A stretch of 64,000 bases of DNA from Campylobacter ureolyticus ACS-301-V-Sch3b (GTDB taxonomy: Bacteria; Campylobacterota; Campylobacteria; Campylobacterales; Campylobacteraceae). The notes beneath the pieces are model-generated. The model searched no databases, was not told where the DNA came from, and saw nothing but the letters and a program-made list of their open reading frames with translations. Below are positions 45,138-54,316 of the stretch, in pieces. The stretch covers positions 319,667 through 383,666 of the forward strand of contig NZ_KE340327.1 of NCBI RefSeq assembly GCF_000413435.1, written 5' to 3'. Both the position numbers and the translations under genes were made by a program. Each line of letters starts with the position of its first letter. Within the stretch, counting starts at the first letter, position 1.

Positions 45138-45896
45138 TTATTTTACAATATCATATAAAATTTTTAAAATTGTCGCACAAACCATGATTAAAAACAGAGT
45201 TTTTATAAATTTTACATCTTTTTTAATCACCATATTTGAACCCATATATCCGCCTATCATCTGCCCAACACCCATTAAAAGCCCAATAAGCCATAAAATA
45301 TGCCCGCCAAATATAAATACTATTAAAGCCACAATATTTGAAGTAAAGTTTAAAATTTTTGTGTTTGCGACAGCTTGTTTCATCGATAGTCCTAAAACAC
45401 CAAGAAATGCAAAAGTCCAAAAACTACCAGTTCCAGGTCCTAAAAATCCATCATAAAATCCTATCAAAAGCCCAAAAATAATAAAAAACGCATTTTTACT
45501 CATCTTTGCTTCTTTCTGGGTTTCGCCTAAATTTGGTGAAAAAATGGTATAAATCACAACAAAAATAAGTAAAATAGGAATTATATAATTTAAAAATTTT
45601 GGATCTATAAAAAGCACACTTATAGTTCCTGTGCAAGCACCAATAAGCGTAAAAATAATACCTATAAAAATCTCTTTAAAATTTATAAAACCTTTTCTAG
45701 TAAAATTTACAGTTGCTGAAAGTGTCCCAAAACATCCTTGAAGTTTATTTGTAGCAAGTGCTGCGTGAGGTGGTACCCCAACTGCCATAAGTGCGGGCAA
45801 ACAAATAAGTCCTCCACCACCAGCAATTGCATCAATAAAACCGCCAATAAAAGCAACTCCAACTAAAATTAAAATTTGCCAAATTTCAAACTCCAT
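45138..45896 (-). CDS. TauE/SafE-family sulfite/sulfonate exporter
   Basis: A 252-residue protein with eight likely helices. FIGGFIDAIAGGGGLICLPAL (about 17-37) and GFYDGFLGPGTGSFWTFAF (about 140-158) are the two family repeats. Members export sulfite, sulfoacetate or similar anions; the substrate is not predictable. It lies 12 bp after the TIGR02757 gene. Confidence 0.9.
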   Translation of the reverse strand: MEFEIWQILILVGVAFIGGFIDAIAGGGGLICLPALMAVGVPPHAALATNKLQGCFGTLSATVNFTRKGFINFKEIFIGIIFTLIGACTGTISVLFIDPKFLNYIIPILLIFVVIYTIFSPNLGETQKEAKMSKNAFFIIFGLLIGFYDGFLGPGTGSFWTFAFLGVLGLSMKQAVANTKILNFTSNIVALIVFIFGGHILWLIGLLMGVGQMIGGYMGSNMVIKKDVKFIKTLFLIMVCATILKILYDIVK

Positions 45897-45908
45897 CTTT
45901 TTCTCCCG

Positions 45909-46670
45909 TTAAATATCTTTTAAAATTTCATCTATTTCACCACTTTGACCAAGCCTATAAAGTCCAAAATCATACTTTATGGGATCATTTTTATCAAATT
46001 CTCTAAGTTTATTAGTTAATTCTAAAACTGCTTCAAAATCATAAGTTTTTCTACTCATTAAACCTAATTTTAAAGAAACTCTGTGAGTGTGAACATCAAG
46101 CGGCATTAATAAATCTTTTTTATCAATACTTTTAAAAAGCCCCAAATCAATGTCTTTATCTCTTACCATCCATCTTAAAAACATATTGTATCTTTTATAA
46201 GGGGATTTTGGTTTTTTATCAAAGTTTTTACCAAAGAAAAACTCATAACCATCGCTTCTATAATTGTTTAGTGAATAAATTGTAGAAATTAAATTATTAA
46301 TACCATAAGCTAAATTTTCGCCTTTTTCAAAGCCTTTTTTTATCAAATTTTCTATATTTTCATCATTTTTAAGTCGCTTTATAGTTATAAATATCTCGGC
46401 AACATCGCGTGAGTTTTGAAACCTATATTTTTTATTTTTATAGAAATTTCTTATTTCATTGTCGTTTTCGTTTAAAAGTTCAAAATTTAAAGAATTTAAA
46501 AATTTAACTATCAATCTAGCATTTCCATAAGCAAATAAAGCACTAATTAATGCGATATTTGGCTCTTTAAACTTAGCAGCAACCCAAAGTGGATCTGGAT
46601 TCGCATATAAATTTTCGTTACAATTTTTAATATCAGCGTGATAATCAAGTAAGGTTTTAAGATTTTGCAT
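45909..46670 (-). CDS. TIGR02757 family protein (DUF2400)
   Basis: A 253-residue protein. NPDPLWVAAKF, LISALFAYGNA, SPYKRYNMFLRWMVRDKDID and MPLDVHTHRVSLKLGL fit the TIGR02757/DUF2400 family, which has an HhH-glycosylase-like all-helical outline and no proven reaction. Its start shares one base with the rsmD stop. Confidence 0.85.
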   Translation of the reverse strand: MQNLKTLLDYHADIKNCNENLYANPDPLWVAAKFKEPNIALISALFAYGNARLIVKFLNSLNFELLNENDNEIRNFYKNKKYRFQNSRDVAEIFITIKRLKNDENIENLIKKGFEKGENLAYGINNLISTIYSLNNYRSDGYEFFFGKNFDKKPKSPYKRYNMFLRWMVRDKDIDLGLFKSIDKKDLLMPLDVHTHRVSLKLGLMSRKTYDFEAVLELTNKLREFDKNDPIKYDFGLYRLGQSGEIDEILKDI

Positions 46671-47245
46671 TAAATTTCTTTTTTAAAATAAGTCATGCTT
46701 GTTTTTCCAAATTTTTTTGATTTAAAAAGTTTAAATTTGCCTATTGTTTCATCAAATTTAACATCGCTATTGTGCTCAATCGCCACTAAAAAAGCATTGT
46801 AATTAGATAAATTTTTTATTGTTTCATACACTTTTTTATAAATATCATCATAGCCATCTCTTATGTCAAATGGTGGATCAAAATAGATTATAAACTCATC
46901 ATTATTTTCTTTTAAAAGAGCTTGCAAGCCGTTAAAACAATCACTGTTAATTGCGATTAAATCACTACTTATACCTTTAAAATTTGATTTTAAAATTTCA
47001 AATGCAGCCTTATCTTTTTCAAAACCATAGCATTTTTTCGCACCATTGCTTAACGCCTCAGCCGCCATTACGCCACTTCCTGCAAACATCTCTATAAATA
47101 CTTTATCTGCAAACTCAAATCTAAAAGTATCAAAAAAAGAGCTTTTAACCAAGCTTTTTGTACTCCTAGTTGTTGTCTTTGAAGGAATTAAGAGTTTTTT
47201 TCCTTTAAATTTTCCGCTGTTTATCTGAGTAAATAATTTATTCAT
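46670..47245 (-). CDS. rsmD: 16S rRNA (guanine966-N2)-methyltransferase
   Basis: A 191-residue protein: INSGKFKGKKLLIP at the N-terminus, VFIEMFAGSGVMAAEALSNG as SAM motif I and YFDPPFDIR as the DPPY-type catalytic motif. It methylates G966 in 30S subunit assembly. It overlaps the small unknown gene upstream by 8 bp. Confidence 0.92.
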   Translation of the reverse strand: MNKLFTQINSGKFKGKKLLIPSKTTTRSTKSLVKSSFFDTFRFEFADKVFIEMFAGSGVMAAEALSNGAKKCYGFEKDKAAFEILKSNFKGISSDLIAINSDCFNGLQALLKENNDEFIIYFDPPFDIRDGYDDIYKKVYETIKNLSNYNAFLVAIEHNSDVKFDETIGKFKLFKSKKFGKTSMTYFKKEI

Positions 47246-47564
47246 AATGCTCTTTTACCAATTTTATTAATTTTGACTTAAACTCATCTACAAGTAGAGA
47301 TATTTTATCTTCTAAATTTTCTTTTAAATTGCTATCTTTAACAATAAAATCAAACTCTTCAAGTGCATACAAAAGATCTTTTTTACTAAAAGGAAGAGTA
47401 AGATATGGTGAATCATCTCCTATATAAAAAACTCTTTTATTGCTTTTTTTGTTTATATCACTTAGGATAAAATCAGCCTCTTCTTCATTTACCAAATAAT
47501 CTTTTAAAAAAATTTCTAAAGTCTTTTGCATAATCAAACATTCACAATTAATCGCAATTTTCAC
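47238..47564 (-). CDS. Hypothetical 108-residue protein upstream of rsmD
   Basis: I do not recognise the family. It begins with a strand-helix (MKIAINCECLIMQKTLEIFL), has VFYIGDDSPYLTLPFSKKDL in the middle and a charged amphipathic C-terminal helix (about 80-106). The layout looks like a receiver-type alpha/beta fold without its usual acid cluster. It is 2 bp from the MidA-type gene and overlaps rsmD, so it is expressed. Confidence 0.6.
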   Translation of the reverse strand: MKIAINCECLIMQKTLEIFLKDYLVNEEEADFILSDINKKSNKRVFYIGDDSPYLTLPFSKKDLLYALEEFDFIVKDSNLKENLEDKISLLVDEFKSKLIKLVKEHYE

Positions 47565-47566
47565 TT

Positions 47567-48535
47567 TTAATATCCTTTGCTAAACTCTATCATTTTAAAT
47601 TTTTCACCCATTTCAATAATCAGTCTTTTAAGCTGCAAAACACCATTTTTATAGGCATTTTCACCAGCATTTTTAAGTAGAGTTTCTAAAATTTCATCTG
47701 CTTTAAAATTTATTAACGCCTTGCTTTGAGAGCAAAAATTCTCAAATTTCACATCTTTAAATTTCAAAAACTCATCTTTAATATTTTTAAAAACAACATT
47801 ATAAGTAATATCACTTTTTTGATAAAATTCTTTTAAATTTTTAATATCAAAAAAATTATAAACTTGATGTTTTGAAAAAACCCTTAAAGTAAAATCATTT
47901 CTTGGTGCAAAATCACCATAATCAAAACTTAAAAATCTAAATTTTTTTGAACTTTGATAAATTTTTAATAAAAATTTATCCAATCCCAAAACAACTTCGC
48001 CTTTTTTAATGCCTTGTTTTTTAGCTAAATCCACAATTTCTTTTGAAGCCGTTTTAAATATAGGTTTAAAATTTTCAATAAACAGCATCTTTTCATTATC
48101 CACAACTTCACATTTAAAAGTATCAAAAAGCTCATTTGATATAAAAAAAGCATTTTTAAACTTAGCTTCTTTAAGGTTTGAAAGATGGTTTAGTTTTACT
48201 TCTTTTCCTATTTTATTTTCAAAATTTGTTTTTTGAATTTTTCTTAAATTTTCAAATGGCTCAACTATGAAAAATTCAAAATTTTTAAGTTTTGTTTTAT
48301 CAAAAGTATAAATTCCTTGGATTATATCACAAATCAAATGCCCTTCGTTTGCGCCTATTTCAACTATTTCAAAGTTTTTATTAAAACTCATTATATATTT
48401 TGCAATACAAATTCCAAAAAAAGAACCCACGCTTACTGAGGTATAAAAATCGCCTTTTTTGCCAATTTTTATACCTTTTTGATAATATCCATCTTTTCTA
48501 AAAAGCCAGCTGTCGATAAATTCACTAAATTTCAT
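47567..48535 (-). CDS. MidA/NDUFAF7-type SAM-dependent methyltransferase
   Basis: A 322-residue protein: KGDFYTSVSVGSFFG at the N-terminus, VEIGANEGHLICDII as SAM motif I, FFISNELFDTFKCEVV matching the family NEFFDALP region, and FLSFDYGDF. NDUFAF7 methylates an arginine of complex I subunit NDUFS2; the target here is not known, and NuoD would be the natural guess. It follows argD by 5 bp. Confidence 0.85.
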   Translation of the reverse strand: MKFSEFIDSWLFRKDGYYQKGIKIGKKGDFYTSVSVGSFFGICIAKYIMSFNKNFEIVEIGANEGHLICDIIQGIYTFDKTKLKNFEFFIVEPFENLRKIQKTNFENKIGKEVKLNHLSNLKEAKFKNAFFISNELFDTFKCEVVDNEKMLFIENFKPIFKTASKEIVDLAKKQGIKKGEVVLGLDKFLLKIYQSSKKFRFLSFDYGDFAPRNDFTLRVFSKHQVYNFFDIKNLKEFYQKSDITYNVVFKNIKDEFLKFKDVKFENFCSQSKALINFKADEILETLLKNAGENAYKNGVLQLKRLIIEMGEKFKMIEFSKGY

Positions 48536-48540
48536 CTAGT

Positions 48541-49701
48541 TTATAAACATTTTAAAGATGTTTTAAATCTTTTAAAGCCCTCTTTGATTTCATCTTTATC
48601 TATATTTAAAGGTGGTAAAAATCTAAGTATATTTGTGCCTGATTTTAGTATCAAAAGTCCATTTTCAAGGCATTTTTTATAAATAATATCTAAATTTTTA
48701 CTATCTTTTAAAACAAGTCCTTGCATAAGACCAAGTCCGGTTCTTTTTTCAAATATTAATGGATAATCTTTGATTATTTCATCTAAATGTTTTTGAAAAT
48801 TTTTAATATTTTTATCAAGATCACCACTTTTTTTAAGTTTTACAAGTTCATTAAGCGTTGTAAGTGCGACATTTGTTACTAAATGATTTCCACCAAAAGT
48901 ACTTCCATGATCTCCAAATGTAAAAATATCTTCTTTGCTTACGCAAGCTCCTATTGGAACACCACCACCAAGTCCTTTGGCAAATGTTATGATATCTGGT
49001 TTGATACCATACTCTTTAGAGGCTACAAACTCACCAGTTCTATATACACCGCACTGAACCTCATCTGTTATTAAAAGTAAATTTCTTTGCTTTAAAACTT
49101 CGCTTAGCTTTGCAACACTATCTTTATCAAGAGCTTTTACACCACCCTCACCTTGAACAAGCTCTATAATAACAGCTACAGTTTTTTCATTAATGTTTTC
49201 TATAATCTCATCAATTGAGTCAAAAAACTTAAATCCATCAGGATATGGTGCAAAATCTTTGGGATGAAATTTATCCTGCCCAGTTAGCTTTAAAGTTGCA
49301 ATTGTTCGGCCGTGAAATGAGTTTTTTAAAGATAAAATTTCATATTTTTTTTCTTTAAAATTTTGGGTGCCGTATTTTCTAGCAAGTTTTATCGCACACT
49401 CATTTGCCTCAGCACCTGAGTTGCAAAAAAACGCGTATGTTTTATAGCCTAGTAATTTTGATATTTTTTTAGCAAGTTTTTCTTGCGTTTCATTTTTATA
49501 TAAATTTGAAGTATGAAGTATTTTTTTACTTTGTTTATTTATAGTTTTTAAAATTTTATCATTTGCATGACCTAAAGAACACACTCCAATTCCAGCTGCA
49601 AAATCAATATAATCTTTACCGTTTTTATCTATTAAAACAGAATTTTTCCCCTCTGTAAAAACTATATCTTCTTTTTTATAATTACTCATTAAATAGCTCA
49701 T
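48541..49701 (-). CDS. argD: Acetylornithine aminotransferase
   Basis: A 386-residue class III aminotransferase. FFCNSGAEANECAIKLARKY (about 91-110) binds PLP phosphate, ITDEVQCGVYRTGEF (211-225) holds the ring-N Asp, and the Schiff-base Lys is K242 in FAKGLGGGVPIGA. It serves arginine synthesis and, in many bacteria, lysine synthesis as DapC. Its ATGA start overlaps the stop of the TRIC-type gene. Confidence 0.95.
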   Translation of the reverse strand: MSYLMSNYKKEDIVFTEGKNSVLIDKNGKDYIDFAAGIGVCSLGHANDKILKTINKQSKKILHTSNLYKNETQEKLAKKISKLLGYKTYAFFCNSGAEANECAIKLARKYGTQNFKEKKYEILSLKNSFHGRTIATLKLTGQDKFHPKDFAPYPDGFKFFDSIDEIIENINEKTVAVIIELVQGEGGVKALDKDSVAKLSEVLKQRNLLLITDEVQCGVYRTGEFVASKEYGIKPDIITFAKGLGGGVPIGACVSKEDIFTFGDHGSTFGGNHLVTNVALTTLNELVKLKKSGDLDKNIKNFQKHLDEIIKDYPLIFEKRTGLGLMQGLVLKDSKNLDIIYKKCLENGLLILKSGTNILRFLPPLNIDKDEIKEGFKRFKTSLKCL

Positions 49702-50318
49702 TTTTCCTCCTCAATTTTTGGTAATCTCCAATTTTTCTTATGTGCAATCATCCTAAAAGCTACACCAAAAGCAAAAAGTATCATTATAAAAAACATATTG
49801 TTTAACCCAACTAAATCCATAAAATAATAAATTAGTCCAGTTACTATACAAACTGTTCCATAAAACCCTGTTTTCATAAACCATGGAACTTCATTATACA
49901 ACATATCTCTAAAAATTCCTCCGCCAACGCCATTTGCAAGGGCTATTAATAAAACTCCAAATATATTGTATCCATACTCTAACGCAACCATTGAGCCAAC
50001 AATTGAAAAGCTAACTATATCTATAGCATCACTCATAACAAAAAGTGTGCTTTTATCAAGACTTTCTCTTTTTGTATGAATTTTAAAAGCCATAGCAAAT
50101 AAAATCACCACCAAAACAATACTTATAGGCATATAGTGAGTAAAAGAATAAACATCTCTACCAACTAAAACATCTCTTAAAATTCCACCACTCAAAGCAG
50201 TTAAAAACGCAGCCATAAAAATGCCAAGTAAATCACACTCTTTTTTAACTCCATATAAATAACCACTAAGTGCTGCTGATGCAATGCCAATATATTCAGT
50301 TAGAAGTAAAGCGGTCAA
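49698..50318 (-). CDS. TRIC/YadS-family (UPF0126) cation channel
   Basis: A 206-residue protein with seven likely helices in two repeats: ALSGGILRDVLVGR (about 41-54) and ANGVGGGIFRDMLYNEVPW (about 127-145) carry the GG-x-RD motifs of prokaryotic TRIC channels. The family forms K+-permeable trimers; the physiology is uncertain. argD is co-translated with it. Confidence 0.9.
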   Translation of the reverse strand: MTALLLTEYIGIASAALSGYLYGVKKECDLLGIFMAAFLTALSGGILRDVLVGRDVYSFTHYMPISIVLVVILFAMAFKIHTKRESLDKSTLFVMSDAIDIVSFSIVGSMVALEYGYNIFGVLLIALANGVGGGIFRDMLYNEVPWFMKTGFYGTVCIVTGLIYYFMDLVGLNNMFFIMILFAFGVAFRMIAHKKNWRLPKIEEEK

Positions 50319-50353
50319 TGTTTTCCTAGTTTTAAAATTTAAAAGATATTTTA

Positions 50354-50372
50354 CACTAAGCTTATAAAACTT
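50354..50372 (-). terminator. Possible hairpin after the M23 peptidase gene
   Basis: ACTAAG and CTTAGT flank an eight-base loop about 90 bp after the M23 stop. The stem is short and there is no strong T-run, so the call is weak. Confidence 0.3.
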
Positions 50373-50462
50373 AGTTTAAATTTTAAAATTCAAGTATAAA
50401 TTTAGTTTTATTACCGTCTGCTTTGCATGAAATTTGTGAAGAAAATGTTAATTTAATAAGCT

Positions 50463-51278
50463 TTACCTATCAAATAGTGCATAATTTATAGCTTCTATAA
50501 ATTTTAAAGGCTCAACACTATTTGCATTTACCATTATTCCAAAATGAAGATGAGGTCCACTTACCCTTCCCGTTGCACCACTAAGTCCGATAACTTCGCC
50601 TTTTTTAACTAAATTTCCAACCTCTACATTAATTTTACTTAAATGATAATATTGTGAATAAATTCCACCACCATGATTAATCACAACTGAATTTCCAGCA
50701 TAAAATCTCTCTTTTGCTATCATTACAACCCCGTCATTAACAGCTTTTATAGGAGTTCCAACGCCAGCTCTAAAATCAGTCCCTGAGTGATAGCTTTTTA
50801 AATTTCCATTAAAAACCCTTGCATTACCAAAATTTGATGTAATGACTGAATTTATAGGAAGTTCGAATTTGGAATTAAATAAAAGTTTGTCTGTTTTTGT
50901 TCTATAAATAGAGTAAGCTTCCTCTCTTTCTTTTTTAATGCGTTTTAAATTTTCTTTATTTGGACTTGCTTTACTGCTTGAAACAGTTATATTTTCTTTT
51001 TTATAACTACCCTCAATGAGTTTAAATTTTATAATTTGTTCGTCGTTATTAAATATATGCCTAACAATAATATCATTTTTATTTCTATAATTTGAACTAA
51101 CAAAAGCTATTTTTTCACCTTTTTTAACAGGATTATCAAGCCAAATGCTTTTTTTATCATTTATAAAAAGTTTTCCTGCAAACTTGCTATCAACTTTTAG
51201 AATTTCAGTTTCTCCATTTATAATCTCGTTTGCATTTAAACTTAGCAAAATAGCTAGTAAAATAATGATTTTCCTCAT
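50463..51278 (-). CDS. Secreted M23-family peptidoglycan endopeptidase
   Basis: A 271-residue protein with a signal peptide (MRKIIILLAILLSLNANE). An Ig-like N-terminal domain (about 20-95) and a basic linker precede the LytM domain. The zinc set is in YHSGTDFRAG (His about 163, Asp 167) and HLHFG (about 246-250). It would cut peptide cross-links in the periplasm and shape the cell, as do Csd/Pgp-type enzymes of this group; which orthologue cannot be decided here. Confidence 0.9.
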   Translation of the reverse strand: MRKIIILLAILLSLNANEIINGETEILKVDSKFAGKLFINDKKSIWLDNPVKKGEKIAFVSSNYRNKNDIIVRHIFNNDEQIIKFKLIEGSYKKENITVSSSKASPNKENLKRIKKEREEAYSIYRTKTDKLLFNSKFELPINSVITSNFGNARVFNGNLKSYHSGTDFRAGVGTPIKAVNDGVVMIAKERFYAGNSVVINHGGGIYSQYYHLSKINVEVGNLVKKGEVIGLSGATGRVSGPHLHFGIMVNANSVEPLKFIEAINYALFDR

Positions 51279-51347
51279 TTTTGCTCCATTTTTATTAAAT
51301 TTATGTTAAATTCTCATCTATTTAAAGACAAAATAAAATTTTATTGT

Positions 51348-51353
51348 TATAAT
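51348..51353 (+). promoter_or_regulatory. Promoter -10 box of the SYLF gene
   Basis: TATAAT, preceded by TTGT, 33 bp before ATG 51387. AAAGGATG is the ribosome site. Confidence 0.65.
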
Positions 51354-51386
51354 AACATAAAACTTTATTTCAAAAGGATGTAGAAT

Positions 51387-52094
51387 ATGAAAAAATTATT
51401 AGTTTTTGCTTTCGCATTTTGCTTAAGCCTTAGTGCAGATGTTTTTCAAAATGAACAAGTTTATGCTGCTGCTAATGTTGTAAAATCTTTTGGTTGTGAT
51501 AACAACAACACAGTTTCTGAAAAATTTCTAGAAAATATTAAAGCTGTTGCAATTATCCCTGATGTAACTAGAACAGGTGTTATTGCTTCAACTCAAAGAG
51601 GAAAAGGTGTATTTTCTATGAGAGATTTAAATGGAAACTGGACACCACCAATTATGATAACATACTCAAGCTTTGGAGCAGGTCCACAAGTAGGAATAGA
51701 ATCAGCTGATATGATACTACTTTTCCAAACAAGCAAATCTTTTAGAGATATTTTTAAAGGACAAGATTTACTTGGCTTAAATGCAGGTGGAACTATCGGA
51801 GAGGGAAGCATGGCAGGAAGAACTACTGATTTGCCTGAAGTTTCAGCTTATATAGTAAAAACTGGTAAAACAAGCGGTGTTTATTTTGGAGCAAGTTTAG
51901 ATTTTGGAAGAATTGTTATAGATGATCAAGCTACAAATGATTATTATGAAAGAATCTATGACTACCAAGATATCTTAAATGGTTCACCAAGAGATTCAAA
52001 ATATACAAAGATGCTTAAACACGCTCTTAATGTATATTTGGCAAATGATAGAGAAAAATTTAGATGCGATATTGATAAATTTATCGTTAAATAA
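51387..52094 (+). CDS. SYLF (Ysc84-type) lipid-binding secreted protein
   Basis: A 235-residue protein with a signal peptide (FAFAFCLSLSADVF). The SYLF domain is visible as IKAVAIIPDVTRTGVIASTQ, GKGVFSMRDLNGNWTPPIMI and DMILLFQTSKSFRDIF, with GASLDFGRIVID. In other organisms the domain binds phosphoinositide-like lipids; bacterial function is unknown. It is probably periplasmic and monocistronic. Confidence 0.9.
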   Translation: MKKLLVFAFAFCLSLSADVFQNEQVYAAANVVKSFGCDNNNTVSEKFLENIKAVAIIPDVTRTGVIASTQRGKGVFSMRDLNGNWTPPIMITYSSFGAGPQVGIESADMILLFQTSKSFRDIFKGQDLLGLNAGGTIGEGSMAGRTTDLPEVSAYIVKTGKTSGVYFGASLDFGRIVIDDQATNDYYERIYDYQDILNGSPRDSKYTKMLKHALNVYLANDREKFRCDIDKFIVK

Positions 52095-52102
52095 AACTTA
52101 AA

Positions 52103-52124
52103 AAGTAGGATTAATCTCCTACTT
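52103..52124 (+). terminator. Terminator of the SYLF gene
   Basis: AAGTAGGA and TCCTACTT form an 8-bp stem with loop TTAATC, followed by AATTTTTAC. Confidence 0.8.
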
Positions 52125-52152
52125 AATTTTTACAAAACACTTTAGACAAAAA

Positions 52153-52178
52153 GCCAAGCATGTTTTAAACTGCTTGGC
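52153..52178 (-). terminator. Terminator of the purU-glyS operon
   Basis: GCCAAGCA and TGCTTGGC form an 8-bp stem around ten bases, 11 bp after the glyS stop. On the minus strand it is followed by TTTTTGTC. Confidence 0.8.
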
Positions 52179-52188
52179 AAAATATATT

Positions 52189-54210
52189 TTAAAAACTTAT
52201 CTCTTTTATATCAGCTACTTTTAAAAATGAATTATAAATTTGACCTATTATTGCAATTCGATTTGCTTTTAAGCTCTCATCATCAACATTTATCATAATT
52301 TCATCGAAAAATTTATCTATTTTTTCTTTTAATCCAAAAAGCTCATTTAAATAACTTTTGCTATCTTTTAAATCAAGTTTTAAAGAGTTAAATGCATTAT
52401 TTAACTCCATTTCGGCATTTTGTGAGATTAAGCTATCATCAACTTTTTTAATTTTTTCATCTTTTATGATATTTGCAAGTCTTTTAAATGTAGAAAAATT
52501 TTCTTTAAAGCTTTCTTTTTTGCTTATTTCATCAAGAGCTAAAATTGAATTATTTAGCTTTTTAATGTCACTTTCACCACTTTTTAAACAAGCATTTATA
52601 ATAGAGATATTTACATCATAAACAGTGTTTAATCTATCAAAAATAAAATCTTGTAAAATTTGAATGTCAAATTTAGTGTAGTTTGGAGAAATTTCTTCTA
52701 AAATTTTATTTAAATTAAAATTTAAATTTTTATTTAAAACTATCTTTATTATACCATTTGCAGACCTTCTTAAAGCGTACGGGTCTTTTGTTCCACTTGG
52801 AATTTTTCCCACTGAAAAAAGCCCCATTAATGAATCGAGCTTAAAGCTAAGTGCAACAATACTACTAAAAATAGAGCTTGGTAACTCACTTTTTTCACCA
52901 TCTGGTAAATATTGCTCTTTTATGGCTTTTACAATATTTTCATTTTCTCCCATTGCCTTTGCATAATAACTTCCCATAATTCCTTGAAGCTCACCAAACT
53001 CATCTACCATCAAAGTTGTAAGATCAGCCTTGCTTAAAATAATTGCTCTTTCTAAAAGTTTTTCATACTCTTTTCCAGCTTCTTTTTCAAGCTCATTTTT
53101 ATAAAATTTTGCCAAATTTAGAGCAATTTTTATCTCTCTTAACTCCTTATCATAAATCGAGCCTAGTTCTTTTATATATAAAACATTTTTTAAACTATCT
53201 GGATTTAGACCGTTTTTAAGATCACTTTGCCAAAAAAACATCGCATCGCTAAGTCTAGCTTTTAAAACTCTTTCATTTCCACTAACAATAAGAGAGTCAT
53301 CATCACAAACTGCATTACTTACAAACACAAAATTGTTAGTTAGTTTGCCATTATTAAAAACCGGGAAATATCTTTGATTTTCCTTCATTGATGTTATTAT
53401 AACTTCATCTGGAACATTTAAAAATTCCTTATCAAACTCCCCTTTTAAAGCAGTTGGATGTTCAGTTATGGCTATTACTTCATTTAACAAATCTCTATCT
53501 TTTTCTATCTCAAATGAATTTGTTTTTTCTAGATTTTTAAACTCGTTTAGTATTTTTTCTTCTCTTTTTTTAGAGTTTAAAATAATGCCATTTTTTGCAA
53601 GTTTTTCGTAGTATTCATCAGCTGATTTAAACTCAACTAAATCATAACCAAAGCTTCTATGCGGATAAAAAGCAAGTTTTGACCTCACGCCATAAATTTG
53701 CATTTCAACATTTTCATTATTCAAACAAACTGCTAACGATCTAATAGGTCTTATGAACTCAAATTCTCCATTACCCCATCTCATCTCTTTTCCAAAATGA
53801 AGCTCTTTTAAAAAGTCATTTATCATATCAGATAAAATTTCTTTTACATCTTTTCCTTTTTGAGTGTACTCATAATATAAAAACTCATCATTGCCTATTT
53901 TTTTAAATCCAAGTTTATCTTCATCTATACCGCATTTTTTAGCAAAACTAACTGCGGCTTTACTCCAAATACCGTCTTTTATAGCTATTCTTTTTGGAGC
54001 ACCGATTTGCTCTACGACTCTATCATCTTGCTTATTTGGAAAATTACTACTATCTAAAACCATTCTTCTAGGAGTAAAATCAAAACTAAAATCAGCCTTT
54101 ATTTCATATTTTTCTAATACTTTTTGCCATTTTGGTAAAATATTTTTATACTCCTTTAAAAAAGGAATTGCTGGGAGTTCTTCAACTCCAATTTCAATCA
54201 ATAATCTCAT
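52189..54210 (-). CDS. glyS: Glycyl-tRNA synthetase beta subunit
   Basis: A 673-residue protein, the usual size. LLIEIGVEELPAIPF at the N-terminus, FIRPIRSLAVCLNNE, GEFDKEFLNVPDEVIITSMKENQRYFPVF and the HD-like SKADLTTLMVDEFGELQGIMG and KDPYALRRSANGIIKI are all family signatures. It forms alpha2beta2 with GlyQ, which is not in this window. Its start is 17 bp inside the 40-codon gene, so it is translated by coupling. Confidence 0.97.
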   Translation of the reverse strand: MRLLIEIGVEELPAIPFLKEYKNILPKWQKVLEKYEIKADFSFDFTPRRMVLDSSNFPNKQDDRVVEQIGAPKRIAIKDGIWSKAAVSFAKKCGIDEDKLGFKKIGNDEFLYYEYTQKGKDVKEILSDMINDFLKELHFGKEMRWGNGEFEFIRPIRSLAVCLNNENVEMQIYGVRSKLAFYPHRSFGYDLVEFKSADEYYEKLAKNGIILNSKKREEKILNEFKNLEKTNSFEIEKDRDLLNEVIAITEHPTALKGEFDKEFLNVPDEVIITSMKENQRYFPVFNNGKLTNNFVFVSNAVCDDDSLIVSGNERVLKARLSDAMFFWQSDLKNGLNPDSLKNVLYIKELGSIYDKELREIKIALNLAKFYKNELEKEAGKEYEKLLERAIILSKADLTTLMVDEFGELQGIMGSYYAKAMGENENIVKAIKEQYLPDGEKSELPSSIFSSIVALSFKLDSLMGLFSVGKIPSGTKDPYALRRSANGIIKIVLNKNLNFNLNKILEEISPNYTKFDIQILQDFIFDRLNTVYDVNISIINACLKSGESDIKKLNNSILALDEISKKESFKENFSTFKRLANIIKDEKIKKVDDSLISQNAEMELNNAFNSLKLDLKDSKSYLNELFGLKEKIDKFFDEIMINVDDESLKANRIAIIGQIYNSFLKVADIKEISF

Positions 54211-54316
54211 CTTTTTTCCTATCTTTATTATTTTTATCTAAAATTTGTTTGTTCATACCAACTATTAAATATACCACAAAAAGTATAAACAATGTAGTTA
54301 TAATAAAATTTATCAT
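54194..54316 (-). CDS. Small 40-residue single-pass membrane protein before glyS
   Basis: ATG 54316 overlaps the stop of the nuclease gene as ATGA, and the TGA at 54194 lies 17 bp inside glyS. The product MINFIITTLFILFVVYLIVG then MNKQILDKNNKDRKKDEIID is one membrane helix (about 3-20) followed by a charged tail, probably cytoplasmic. Coupling on both sides and the clean membrane-helix plus charged-tail design make it a real gene. It is too short for standard annotation. I know no function. Confidence 0.7.
   Translation of the reverse strand: MINFIITTLFILFVVYLIVGMNKQILDKNNKDRKKDEIID

Noticed and set aside
45109..45456. A 115-codon plus-strand frame
   Set aside because: It is antisense to the TauE-type exporter gene and has no family pattern.
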